Below, one piece after another: positions 1 to 7,095 of a DNA stretch of 18,764 nt. The number at the start of each line of letters is the position of its first letter. The stretch's first letter is position 1. Source of the DNA: Actinomycetota bacterium (GTDB taxonomy: Bacteria; Actinomycetota; Geothermincolia; Fen-727; Anoxymicrobiaceae); NCBI GenBank assembly GCA_018894655.1, contig JAHIPE010000275.1:1-18764 (forward strand), in the 5' to 3' direction. Position numbers and translations under genes: made by a program. The notes below the pieces were generated by a model. That model was given only the letters and a program-made list of their open reading frames with translations. It did no database searches and was not told the DNA's origin.

Positions 1-318
1 GAAGAACAGTATCGGCGCCATGTGGTCGCCGAAGAGGTTCATCCCCCTTATAGTGCTGGTAGCCCCATCGAACCGCGACAGCAGCCAGGTGACCTGGTTG
101 AAGATCGCCGTGTCCAGCGATGAGGCCCGGAAGTTGGCGTAACGGAGAAGCGACAGGGTGAGAAAGAGAGCGATATACCCGCCGATCAACACCAGCACGA
201 AGATGAGGAATGCCCTGTCGGAACGCCTCTCCCCGGAGCCAAGCCATCTCCTTACGCCGGTCTTGTCCCCGCCGGCCTCCTCCGGCTCAGCGACCTCTGT
301 CGTGTCTTTGTCAGCCAA
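1..318 (-). CDS. DUF2079-type polytopic membrane protein, N-terminal part (runs off left edge)
   Basis: The first 106 codons are in the window; the rest lies beyond the left edge. The start is TTG at 318-316, with GGAGG (complement of 324-328) five bases upstream. After a charged cytoplasmic head of about 45 residues comes one hydrophobic segment (FLIFVLVLIGGYIALFLTL), then a stretch containing DTAIFNQVTWLL and NLFGDHMAPIL. This resembles the start of DUF2079 membrane proteins, where a first helix is followed by an (F)DxxIFxQxxW motif and a GDHxxPIL motif. That family is GT-C-like and of unproven function. It sits 45 bases after the GT-C gene at 364-2016 and is probably in the same transcript. 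The family call rests on remembered motifs in a fragment, so it is moderately sure; that it is a membrane protein is firm. Confidence 0.72.
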   Translation of the reverse strand, partial: MADKDTTEVAEPEEAGGDKTGVRRWLGSGERRSDRAFLIFVLVLIGGYIALFLTLSLLRYANFRASSLDTAIFNQVTWLLSRFDGATSTIRGMNLFGDHMAPILFF

Positions 319-363
319 TCGTGCCTCCGATTCGCCGGGCCCGCCCCACCTAAAAATGTTTCG

Positions 364-2016
364 TCAGTTGGGTGACAATACCTCGAATAGCACCGTGGTA
401 AGGTCGTGCGGCTCGGGGTAGTCGTAGTGGTTGACCCAGCGCGCGACCTCCCTCACCCGTTGCCTCGCGTCGTCCACTATACCGAATATCTTGAGCTCGT
501 CATCCACGCCTTTCTCGGTCTGCCCTATCACTATGTATCGTACTCCTCGCTGGTACAGCTTGCCCAGGACATCGGGGTGCGCGACGTCCCGGTCCTCCAC
601 CGGCAGGTCCCAGGGGACCGGCCTCAGGTAGAGGACCTCCCCCGGGTAGTACAGCCAGTAGAAGTACGGGCCGGCATCCACCGCCACCGCCTGCCCCCCG
701 GCGTTCTGCTCGAGCCACCGGGCCGCCTCCTCCATGCCCCTGCCGCCGTGGTCGTCGGCGAACGCCTTGTAGTTCTCGGCGATGACCCGGTCGGCCCGGA
801 CCAACCCGTGGGTCACCGTCACTACCAAGAGGCAGGCGAGGGCCGCCCAGGACAGCCACCTCGCCGACGCCAGCAGCGCCCTCCTGGTACCATCCTTGAA
901 CCTCTCGCCCTCCATCCTCGCCACCACCGGGCCTTCCCCTCCGAACACCTTCCCGGCCCCTGTCGCGAGGTCCACCAGCAGGAAGGCGATCATCAGGGCC
1001 ACCGCCGGGGCCGCCGGGGCCATAAAGCGCTCGTAGCTGTAGTACCAGAACATGTGAAAGACGACGAAAAGCCCGAACCAGCCGCCGACGATGAGAAATA
1101 CCTTCCATCTCTTCCGGATGAGGCACCACAACGCCCCCACGTAGAAGAGTGCCGAGAAGATGGCGTCCGAGGTCCCGTTCCACGCGTACACCTTCAGGCG
1201 GTGCTTGAGGATGGCGAACGTCACCCCTGGGGTGTAGGTGTCGTACTCACCGGTGTACGCGGTCATGCTTCCGGTCGCGATGACGTTCCTGACCAGGTAT
1301 ATCCCCATCGGCCCCCCGAAGAGGGCGAGCATCAACGGGGGCTCCCACGGCTTGAGCCGGGAGCCCCTTATGAAGATGATCACGATCAGCACCATCAGGG
1401 GGAGGAACAGGATTCCCTCCCACCGGGTCAGAAAGCAAAGGCCGCCGGCCAGTGCCCCTAGCGTCCGCCGCGGCATGGACGCCCGCTTGCAGCCGGTGAC
1501 GAGGAGGTAGACCCCGCCCGAGAACAGGAACGTGAACAGCCCCTCGGTCATGGGAAGGCACGTCCACTTCAGGAACGTGGGCGCGAAGGCGACGATGAGG
1601 GCGGCAACCAGGCCGGTCCAGCGGTTGGTCAACTCCCTGCCTATGCCGTAAGTGGTGAGGGCGGTCAGCGTGCCGCCGAGCAAGGCTATCACGTTGGCCG
1701 CGTTCTGCAAGCCGCCCGAGAGGTACCCGCCGAGCCATATCGCTACGGGATAGCCGGGGAGGTACTTTGCGTGCGCGGCGCCCCTGACGGTGTAAGTGAA
1801 AGTGTCCCTTATGGATCGCGCCAGGATGAGGAAGTAGTAGCTGTCGGCGGTGTACTCCGTGTGCTTCAGGAGGTATATCAGCCTCACCAGGAAGGCGGCG
1901 GTCATTATCCCCAGTACGACGAAGACCGGCCAGTGGTCCTTCGCCAGGCGTGCCAGCCGGCCGGGCCGCGCTCCCTTGGTTGCCCCGTTACCGTTCTTGT
2001 TAGTGTCCCGCCTCAT
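364..2016 (-). CDS. GT-C (PMT/GT39-like) membrane glycosyltransferase
   Basis: A protein of 550 residues with a short basic head, about 10-12 hydrophobic segments and a soluble C-terminal domain of roughly 130 residues. The first outside loop holds TADSYYFLILARSIRD, with Asp58 in the usual place of the catalytic acid of GT39-type enzymes, followed by KYLPGYPVAIW. Such enzymes move a sugar from a polyprenyl-phosphate carrier onto an acceptor on the outer face of the membrane. The frame stays open upstream to 2271, and an ATG at 2175 overlaps the preceding gene. The codons between 2175 and 2016 have low-GC third positions and the peptide is low in recognisable structure, so the ATG at 2016 is preferred even though its Shine-Dalgarno site is weak. 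Donor and acceptor cannot be read from the sequence. Confidence 0.85.
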   Translation of the reverse strand: MRRDTNKNGNGATKGARPGRLARLAKDHWPVFVVLGIMTAAFLVRLIYLLKHTEYTADSYYFLILARSIRDTFTYTVRGAAHAKYLPGYPVAIWLGGYLSGGLQNAANVIALLGGTLTALTTYGIGRELTNRWTGLVAALIVAFAPTFLKWTCLPMTEGLFTFLFSGGVYLLVTGCKRASMPRRTLGALAGGLCFLTRWEGILFLPLMVLIVIIFIRGSRLKPWEPPLMLALFGGPMGIYLVRNVIATGSMTAYTGEYDTYTPGVTFAILKHRLKVYAWNGTSDAIFSALFYVGALWCLIRKRWKVFLIVGGWFGLFVVFHMFWYYSYERFMAPAAPAVALMIAFLLVDLATGAGKVFGGEGPVVARMEGERFKDGTRRALLASARWLSWAALACLLVVTVTHGLVRADRVIAENYKAFADDHGGRGMEEAARWLEQNAGGQAVAVDAGPYFYWLYYPGEVLYLRPVPWDLPVEDRDVAHPDVLGKLYQRGVRYIVIGQTEKGVDDELKIFGIVDDARQRVREVARWVNHYDYPEPHDLTTVLFEVLSPN

Positions 2017-2164
2017 AAGTACGGTGATGCACCGAGAGCGCCTGAGCGCCGCTCCGGCAAGGCGCGCGACTGAGTGCGTACTCCTGTAGTACTTCGAGGG
2101 AGCGGAACGAAGCTGGTGTGGATGCAGCGGCGTTCGAATGCCATTGTATTTATGAGACGGGGCA
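2017..2164. other. Intergenic gap between the GT2-GT4 fusion and the GT-C gene
   Basis: These 148 bases are less GC-rich than the neighbouring genes and do not look coding. On the minus strand a TACAAT hexamer lies in the segment CATAAATACAATGGC, but no good -35 sits 16-18 bases upstream of it, so a promoter here is only a possibility. No hairpin with a U-tract was seen, so read-through from the upstream gene remains likely. Confidence 0.4.
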
Positions 2165-4087
2165 TTAGATGCCATCCAGCCTCTCGACCATCTTCGAAGC
2201 AACGCCGTCCCAGGAGAGCTCGGCGCGAATACGGCGGGAGGCGAGCATCGCCTCCTCCCGGGCGCCGTCACCGCTCGAAACCGCCCGCATGAGTTCTCTT
2301 AGATGCCCATACTCCGGCTCGGCCCAGCTCAACCCCTCCTCGGGGGACGGCACCTGCCGGTAGTCGATCGGAAACAGGGACTTCCCGTCCGCCAGCCGGG
2401 CGTATGTACCCCAGCCGGTGGCTATCACCGGAGTGCCGCAGGCGAGCCCCTCCACCGCGGCGGCGCCCACCTCCGACGCCCTTACCGGGAGCACCAGGCA
2501 ATCCACCGAACGGTACAGGCTGCCCGCCTGGTAAGCCGGTATTTCGTGGTCCATTACGAAGACCACCGGCGCCCTGTCCATGGTCAGGTTCATGGCCTCG
2601 ACGGCCTCCTCGACATGGGCCGGACCGGAATCCTCTCGAGGGCGGTCGGAGAGGCCGCCCGTCCCCTCCGCTTGAGGGCGGTCGGGAAGGCCGCCCGGAG
2701 CCGCGCCTGAGAGACGCGGCTCAAACAAGCCGGACTGATACATACCGCCGCCGGGCGAGTTAACCACCATCAACAGGACGACGTTCTCATCTGGCGCGAA
2801 CTCGTCGGTGAACGCCCGGAGCAACGTCTCGGACGCGAAGCCGGGCCCCCAGTCGACGGGAGCCAGGAACGCGAAGCGCTCTGCCAGCGGGTACCCGGCT
2901 ATCCGCGGGTTGAGGTACTCCGGGTCGACGCCCAGGGGCATCACGACCACGTCTCGGTCCACACCGGACGCCCTGGCGGCCTCTCCCTGGAACTCGCTGG
3001 TCACCCATACCTCGTCCATCCGGTTCATCTCCCGCACCGCTTCGGTCGAGAACCGGTCGAAGGCCGTGAACACGTAAGCGATGTTGAAAGAGCCGTCCGC
3101 CAGGGAGAGGGTCTCCGGCGGGCCGAAGACTACCTGTGGGCGGTCCCTGTCCGCTCCCCGGTTCTTCATGTCGTTAATCCGAAAATCGTCCAGTCCGGCG
3201 CGGTCTACCCCCTCCAGGAACGCCAGGTTCAGCTCCACCCCCGCCCTGTCCAGTGCCCACAGCAGCTTCCTGCTCTCCCGCGAGTACAGTCCTCCGGTGG
3301 TGATGAAAGAGCGCCAGGTGAGCTTCCGGGTGTAGAGGGAGTCGTAGTGGTCCTTCCACTTCCCAATGAACTTCTCCCGTGACTGCTTGAACGTGCCGGA
3401 GAAATCCATGCGGTTCAGGTCGGTGGAAGCGTTCTCCAGGTGCTTCACGGTAGCGCGGCCGCAGCAGAAGACGCGGTAGCCCGCGCGCCCGGCCTTCAGG
3501 CAGTAGTCGGTATCCTCGAAGTAGGAGAAGAACTCCTCGTCCAGCGGGCCGATCGTGTCGATGACCCGACGTTTGATGTACATGCAGGCGGCGATGACGC
3601 CCTCCACCTCTCGGTCGTCGGCGTACTGCCCGATGTCCCGCTCGTTCCCCGGGTACTCCTGGCCCCAGAAGCTGGGCAGCGGCATGTAGGTGCCCGCGTG
3701 AACCAGGTTGCCACTGGCGTTCATCAGCCTGCACCCCACCAGCCCGATATCCTCCGAGGAGTAGGCAAGCTCCTGCATGCGCTCCAGCCAATTGTCCTGG
3801 ATTATCTCGGTGTCGTTGTTGAGCAACAAGACATCGCCCCCGGTGGCCCGGATGCCCACGTTGTTGCCCCCCACGAAGCCGAGGTTACGGCCGTTCTCTA
3901 TGAGGGTTATCCCGGTGACGGCCCGAAGGTACTCCAGTGTACCATCAGTGCTGCCGTTATCCACCACCACAACGTCGAAGCTGGGGTGAGACGTCCGACC
4001 CAGCAGAGTCCTCAGACAGTCGCGGGTAACCTCGAGGCCGTTCCAGCTCAGCACGATGACACTTACCGGCGGGAGTTCCAGGGGCAC
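2165..4087 (-). CDS. Two-domain glycosyltransferase: GT2 (rhamnosyltransferase-like) fused to GT4/GT-B domain
   Basis: 640 residues with a GTG start at 4087-4085 and a GGAGG about ten bases upstream inside the end of the previous gene. Residues 8-250 are a GT-A fold GT2 domain: SVIVLSWNG, VVVVDNGSTDGT (39-50), LLLNNDTEI (87-95, in the DxD position) and FFSYFEDTDYCLKAG (186-200). This set is typical of WbbL-like rhamnosyltransferases and fits the rfbD gene nearby. Residues 260-640 are a GT-B domain ending in VEGLACGTPVIAT. The usual GT4 E-x7-E pair is altered: the first position is Ser538 and the second is Glu546, with a Glu shifted to 539, so activity of this half is uncertain. Residues 455-486 are encoded by repeat DNA and look inserted into a loop (see repeat entries). 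Probably in one transcript with the genes either side. Confidence 0.88.
   Translation of the reverse strand: MPLELPPVSVIVLSWNGLEVTRDCLRTLLGRTSHPSFDVVVVDNGSTDGTLEYLRAVTGITLIENGRNLGFVGGNNVGIRATGGDVLLLNNDTEIIQDNWLERMQELAYSSEDIGLVGCRLMNASGNLVHAGTYMPLPSFWGQEYPGNERDIGQYADDREVEGVIAACMYIKRRVIDTIGPLDEEFFSYFEDTDYCLKAGRAGYRVFCCGRATVKHLENASTDLNRMDFSGTFKQSREKFIGKWKDHYDSLYTRKLTWRSFITTGGLYSRESRKLLWALDRAGVELNLAFLEGVDRAGLDDFRINDMKNRGADRDRPQVVFGPPETLSLADGSFNIAYVFTAFDRFSTEAVREMNRMDEVWVTSEFQGEAARASGVDRDVVVMPLGVDPEYLNPRIAGYPLAERFAFLAPVDWGPGFASETLLRAFTDEFAPDENVVLLMVVNSPGGGMYQSGLFEPRLSGAAPGGLPDRPQAEGTGGLSDRPREDSGPAHVEEAVEAMNLTMDRAPVVFVMDHEIPAYQAGSLYRSVDCLVLPVRASEVGAAAVEGLACGTPVIATGWGTYARLADGKSLFPIDYRQVPSPEEGLSWAEPEYGHLRELMRAVSSGDGAREEAMLASRRIRAELSWDGVASKMVERLDGI
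2638..2697. repeat. Tandem 36-bp repeat inside the GT2-GT4 gene
   Basis: Two 24-base cores start at 2638 and 2674 and differ at two positions. Each carries an inverted pair, GGGCGG and CCGCCC, around a nine-base loop (2640-2645 with 2655-2660 in the first). The period of 36 is a multiple of three, so the protein shows a 12-residue repeat beginning GGLPDRP then GGLSDRP (residues 465 and 477). Confidence 0.85.
2668..2724 (-). repeat. Composite palindromic element, in-frame copy inside a coding sequence
   Basis: The plus strand reads CCGCTTGAGGGCG (2668-2680), 20 bases of spacer, then a 24-base block (2701-2724) that ends GACGCGGCTCAA. Both blocks recur exactly, reverse-complemented and with an 18-base spacer, at 7032-7086. 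The 24-base block here sits in a perfect 8-bp hairpin: GAGCCGCG at 2698-2705 pairs with CGCGGCTC at 2715-2722 across a nine-base loop. It is entirely within the glycosyltransferase reading frame and causes no stop or frameshift. Confidence 0.85.
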
Positions 4088-4089
4088 TA

Positions 4090-4560
4090 CTACTCATCCT
4101 CCCCGTTCTCCAGGCGCTCCAGGCGCTGCTCCAGCGCCAACAGGCGCTCCTCCTCGTCCCGCTTCTCGATATGTGAAACGCGGTCCTGAAGCTCCTTGAC
4201 GTTGTTGCTCAGGTCATACAGCGTGCGGGTCACCAGCATGTTGAACTTCCTGACCTGGTGGAGGATCGGGTTGATGTACCAGCTCAGCAGGCCGCGGAGG
4301 AAGCGCTTCAGGGACACCGCCAGCCCCCCGGCCAGCCGCCGCCTGGAGGTTATCTCGAAGTCGCCGTCTACTTCCCAGTTCCTGCTCACCAGGTCGAGGT
4401 TCACCTCCAGGGACTTCGAGTGGGGAGGGTACAGGAAAGAGAGGTTCGGGGCGTTCGGCTTCTCCTCGGCCCACAGGTCGGCGAGGAGCGTCTGGGGCGC
4501 CGCCACCGCCCTGTTGACCTCTTCCATCACCTGTTCTACGCTGACACCTTCCTTCCGCAA
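4090..4560 (-). CDS. Small protein with a surface-polysaccharide-associated domain and C-terminal coiled coil
   Basis: 156 residues. The start is TTG at 4560-4558, supported by AAGGAG seven bases upstream; the frame ends two bases before the GTG of the next gene. Residues 55-120 contain a pattern (NWEVDGDFEITSRR, KRFLRGLLSWYINPIL, then a KFN) that I recognise from glycan-cluster proteins, where it usually precedes a methyltransferase or glycosyltransferase domain. Here it stands alone, followed by a heptad-like charged helix (residues 120-156, ELQDRVSHIEKRDEEERLLA) that is probably a coiled coil. The amphipathic KRFLRGLLSWYI helix suggests attachment to the membrane face. No enzymatic motif is present. 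A scaffold or partner role for the neighbouring glycosyltransferases is an inference. The same domain appears in the protein at 7872-8843. Confidence 0.75.
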   Translation of the reverse strand: MRKEGVSVEQVMEEVNRAVAAPQTLLADLWAEEKPNAPNLSFLYPPHSKSLEVNLDLVSRNWEVDGDFEITSRRRLAGGLAVSLKRFLRGLLSWYINPILHQVRKFNMLVTRTLYDLSNNVKELQDRVSHIEKRDEEERLLALEQRLERLENGEDE

Positions 4561-4628
4561 CTGGTTACTCCTTTTCTGTTGCTATCAACGATACCACTTC
4601 CACGGATGCGGACTCGACTCCGCTCAAA

Positions 4629-4717
4629 CCCGGACGCGGGCTAAAGCCCGCGCTCAAGGCGGGGTAGTTAACCCCGGACGCGGGCTAAAGCCCACGCCGC
4701 GCCTCAAGCGGGGGGCG
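4629..4717. repeat. Paired GGGCTAAAGCCC hairpin repeats, second copy running into a stop codon
   Basis: A 21-base unit occurs twice (4629-4649 and 4673-4693, period 44). The first copy forms the 18-base palindrome CGCGGGCTAAAGCCCGCG at 4635-4652, eight pairs around two bases. Between the copies, GGGGTAGTTAACCCC (4661-4675) is a further hairpin. After the second copy comes CGCCTCAAGCGGGGGG, whose complement carries CGCTTGAGG. The TGA in it (4706-4704) is the stop codon of the upstream GT4 gene. TTGAG appears three times on the minus strand in this stretch, as in the other repeat loci of the window. Confidence 0.8.
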
Positions 4718-5990
4718 TCTCGCCGCCGCCGTTACCGGTTACCGGGGCGTCAGGCACGGCCCCGCCGGTAAGCTCGAGGTAAAGGCGTTTCACCGTCTCG
4801 TACTTCTCATCCCAGGTAAACTCGGACAGCGCCCGCTTCCGCCCGGCCAGGCCGAGCTCGCGCGCGTACTCCCTGTCGAACAGAAGTTTCCTGATCGACA
4901 ACGCCAGTTCCTTCCGGTCACCGAACGGCACCAGGAGGCCGTCCACCCCGTCCCTGACCAGCCCGGGTATTCCACCCGCCCGCGCTCCCACCACCGGCTT
5001 GCCGTAAAACCACGCCTCCAGGAACACTATCCCGAACGAGTCCGATCGCGAGGGCAGGACCAGCAACTCGCAGGCGTCTAGCAGGTCCAGCTTGTCCTCT
5101 TCGGGAATGAAGTCGAGCGTGAGGCACTTGGACCGTATCTTCTCCGGTAGCTCCCGGTGGAAGCGCTGGAAGTCCTCGATGTCGGAGCCGGCGAGAACCA
5201 GGCTGGACGGGTCGCCTCCGCGCCAGAGGATCTCCATCGCCCTTACCAGGTCGAACGTCCCCTTGTCGTAAGTCTTCGGCCCGATGTAGCAGATTATCGG
5301 CCCGAGGACCCCGTACTTCTCGCGAAAGCGATCCCCCCTTCCCCCGGCAAGCTCGTCGGGGTTTATGCCCATGCCGAGCAGCAGTGTCCGGTCAGTTGGG
5401 AAACCGCTTTCCAGGAGGAAATCCCTCTCGATATCGGTCTGCACCAGCACCCTGTCGGCGCTCTGGACCAGCCGCATCTGGTGGGGGCGTGTGTAGAAGC
5501 GGCTTACCTCGTCACTGCCGGACTCCCCGAGGTGGAAGAACGGCGACAACACCAGCGGGATGCCCTGCCTCCTGGCGATTGAGTATCCCGTGTAGAGGAT
5601 CGAGTCGTAAGGCAGGGCGGTGGCGTGGACTATATCGAACTCCTCCACGGCTCGTATCTGCCTCAGCATGCCGGGGACCAGCGGTGACGGGAAGGAGAAG
5701 ACGCTCTTGGGCATAAGCCCGGGGACCTTCTCCAGCACCTTGAGCGCCCTGGCGTGCTTGGGCAACCTCCGGACGTTGAAGCGGTGGACCTCGACTCCGT
5801 TGCGCGTTTCGGTCGGCCTGTCGATCCTCTCCTTACCGCCCAACCAGAAGTGCTGGATATCGATCGCGTCGGTTGTGAAAACGGTGACCTGGTGCCCGTC
5901 GGCGGCCAGCCTCTCGCTTATCTCGACTATGAACTTCTCCGAGCCGCCCCTGGCGGGCCAGTAGCGTTGGATGATGTGGAGGCACCTCAA
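4704..5990 (-). CDS. GT4 family glycosyltransferase
   Basis: 428 residues with a full GT-B fold. The N-terminal half begins MRCLHIIQRYWPARGGSEKF, containing the GGSE acceptor-side loop, and has VTVFTTD and DIVHATALPYDS. The C-terminal half begins near ICYIGPKTYDKGTFDLVRAM and ends with PSRSDSFGIVFLEAW (313-327). In the usual E-x7-E pair the first acid is Asp317 and the second Glu325, a conservative change. Start TTG at 5990-5988 has GGGAGG seven bases upstream and overlaps the rfbD stop in the four bases TTGA, so the two are translationally coupled. The last residues (GGGETPPA) and the stop codon merge into repeat DNA, so the natural C-terminus may have been altered. Sugar specificity is unknown; it probably acts in the cytoplasm on a lipid-linked glycan. 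Confidence 0.9.
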   Translation of the reverse strand: MRCLHIIQRYWPARGGSEKFIVEISERLAADGHQVTVFTTDAIDIQHFWLGGKERIDRPTETRNGVEVHRFNVRRLPKHARALKVLEKVPGLMPKSVFSFPSPLVPGMLRQIRAVEEFDIVHATALPYDSILYTGYSIARRQGIPLVLSPFFHLGESGSDEVSRFYTRPHQMRLVQSADRVLVQTDIERDFLLESGFPTDRTLLLGMGINPDELAGGRGDRFREKYGVLGPIICYIGPKTYDKGTFDLVRAMEILWRGGDPSSLVLAGSDIEDFQRFHRELPEKIRSKCLTLDFIPEEDKLDLLDACELLVLPSRSDSFGIVFLEAWFYGKPVVGARAGGIPGLVRDGVDGLLVPFGDRKELALSIRKLLFDREYARELGLAGRKRALSEFTWDEKYETVKRLYLELTGGAVPDAPVTGNGGGETPPA

Positions 5991-6853
5991 CGTTGTCCCT
6001 CCCGCTCCTCCCAGGCGGGAAGATCCCGCCGGATGAACTCCTCTGTCGCCTCCCGGTAATGACGCATCGGCTCGATGCCCTGCATCTCGAGCGCCAGGCC
6101 CCGCATCACCGAGTAGCGGGGGCGGGGCGCCGGCCGGCCGAGTTCGGCGGTGGACACCGGCAGCACCGTGGTATTGATGCCGGCGATCTCGAAGATGGCC
6201 CTGGTAAACTCGTTCCAGGTGCAGCTTCCGGAGTTGGACAGGTGATAGATGCCGTAGGAGCCGCCCTCGATTATCTCCAGGAGCTTCGAGGCCAGGTCCC
6301 TGGAGTACGTGGGGCTCCCCTCCTGGTCATCGACTACCCGCACGCTATCCCTCTGGCGGCCCGCCTGGAGCATCGTCTTGACGAAGTTGTGTCCCCCCAC
6401 GCCGAAAAGCCACGAGGTCCTGCAGATGTAATACCGGTTCAGGAGCCCCGCAACGTAGCACTCCCCGGCGTACTTGCTCTTCCCGTATACGCCCCTGGGG
6501 TCCGGGCGGTCGAACTCGGTGTACGGCGAGCCGCTATCGCCGTTGAACACGAAATCGGTGGAGACGTGAAGCAGGGGGATGCCCGCCTGCTGGCAGCCCA
6601 GCGCCAGGTTCTGCGCCCCGAGCGCGTTGACCCGGTAGGCGGCGATCTCGTCCGACTCGGCCCCGTCCACGTTGGTGAAAGCCGCGGTGTTCACCACCAG
6701 GTCAGGGGCGGCATCGGCCACGCGGCGCTCCACCGCCCCCCGGTCGGTGATGTCCAGGTCAAGGTCGTACCCGTCTACCTGGTGCCTGCCCTCGGACACC
6801 AGCTGGAAATCGGTTCCAAGCTGCCCTTTACTGCCGGTAAGTAGAATCTTCAT
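5987..6853 (-). CDS. rfbD: dTDP-4-dehydrorhamnose reductase
   Basis: 288 residues, the normal length for RmlD/RfbD, which reduces dTDP-4-dehydro-L-rhamnose to dTDP-L-rhamnose with NAD(P)H. Visible features are the Rossmann motif GSKGQLG (7-13), the STDFVFNG strand (98-105, Asn where many members have Asp), and the short-chain dehydrogenase pair Tyr123/Lys127 in YGKSKYAGE. The segment DDQEGSPTYSRDLA is also characteristic. Start ATG at 6853 has a GGAG ten bases upstream. It is first in a minus-strand run of glycosyltransferases, which suggests that rhamnose is built into the glycan. The other three genes of the pathway (rfbA, rfbB, rfbC) are not in this window. An AT-rich patch near 6903-6917 could hold its promoter, but no clear -35/-10 pair is present. 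Confidence 0.93.
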   Translation of the reverse strand: MKILLTGSKGQLGTDFQLVSEGRHQVDGYDLDLDITDRGAVERRVADAAPDLVVNTAAFTNVDGAESDEIAAYRVNALGAQNLALGCQQAGIPLLHVSTDFVFNGDSGSPYTEFDRPDPRGVYGKSKYAGECYVAGLLNRYYICRTSWLFGVGGHNFVKTMLQAGRQRDSVRVVDDQEGSPTYSRDLASKLLEIIEGGSYGIYHLSNSGSCTWNEFTRAIFEIAGINTTVLPVSTAELGRPAPRPRYSVMRGLALEMQGIEPMRHYREATEEFIRRDLPAWEEREGQR

Positions 6854-6951
6854 AGGCTATCGGCTCCGGCTCCCCTCTCATATCCCTGAACCGCCCGACA
6901 CTTTAGCATATATATACGCAGTTGCCCTACCTTTTCCGCCCGGGGCTTGCC

Positions 6952-6963
6952 CTCAACGTTGAG
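6952..6963. repeat. Perfect 12-bp palindrome CTCAACGTTGAG
   Basis: Two TTGAG ends face each other around CG. The same pentamer bounds the other palindromic elements in the window, so this could be a junction of two elements. At twelve bases a chance palindrome or a regulator site cannot be excluded. Confidence 0.45.
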
Positions 6964-6998
6964 CCAGGACCACCGGTAGCGGTCATCCCCCCTTGCTC

Positions 6999-7023
6999 TT
7001 GAGCCGCGTCTCTCCAGGCGCGC
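6999..7023 (+). repeat. Partial copy of the TTGAG palindromic element
   Basis: The plus strand reads TTGAGCCGCGTCTCTC then an extra C and AGGCGCG, matching the 24-base block at 7032-7055 and the one at 2701-2724 apart from this one-base insertion and the final base. It lies 33 bases before the next copy and is preceded, like it, by a pyrimidine-rich run. Confidence 0.75.
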
Positions 7024-7031
7024 CACCCCCC

Positions 7032-7086
7032 TTGAGCCGCGTCTCTCAGGCGCGGATCTGTTGTCGCCACGGACGCCCTCAAGCGG
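7032..7086 (+). repeat. Composite palindromic element, intergenic copy
   Basis: The 24-base block at 7032-7055 (beginning TTGAGCCGCG) is followed by an 18-base spacer and CGCCCTCAAGCGG (7074-7086). The reverse complement is the same arrangement as 2668-2724, with both blocks exact and different spacers (18 versus 20 bases). It is bounded by TTGAG at one end and CTCAA near the other, and ends ten bases before the stop codon of the PASTA lipoprotein gene. Confidence 0.82.
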
Positions 7087-7095
7087 GTGGTCAGG

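Noticed and set aside
406..1461. Long plus-strand open frame of 351 codons opposite the GT-C gene
   Set aside because: Pro, His and Arg-rich translation without domains, on the antisense of a clear membrane protein; a by-product of high GC content.
2073..2271. N-terminal extension of the GT-C protein upstream of 2016
   Set aside because: Codons there have low-GC third positions and the peptide has no similarity pattern; the ATG at 2175 also overlaps the preceding gene.
4629..4717. The repeat pair as a CRISPR array
   Set aside because: Only two copies, palindromic units, no spacer-sized unique sequences in a row and no cas genes nearby.
5993..6844. Plus-strand open frame of 283 codons opposite rfbD
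   Set aside because: Lies entirely antisense to a well-recognised enzyme and shows no motif.
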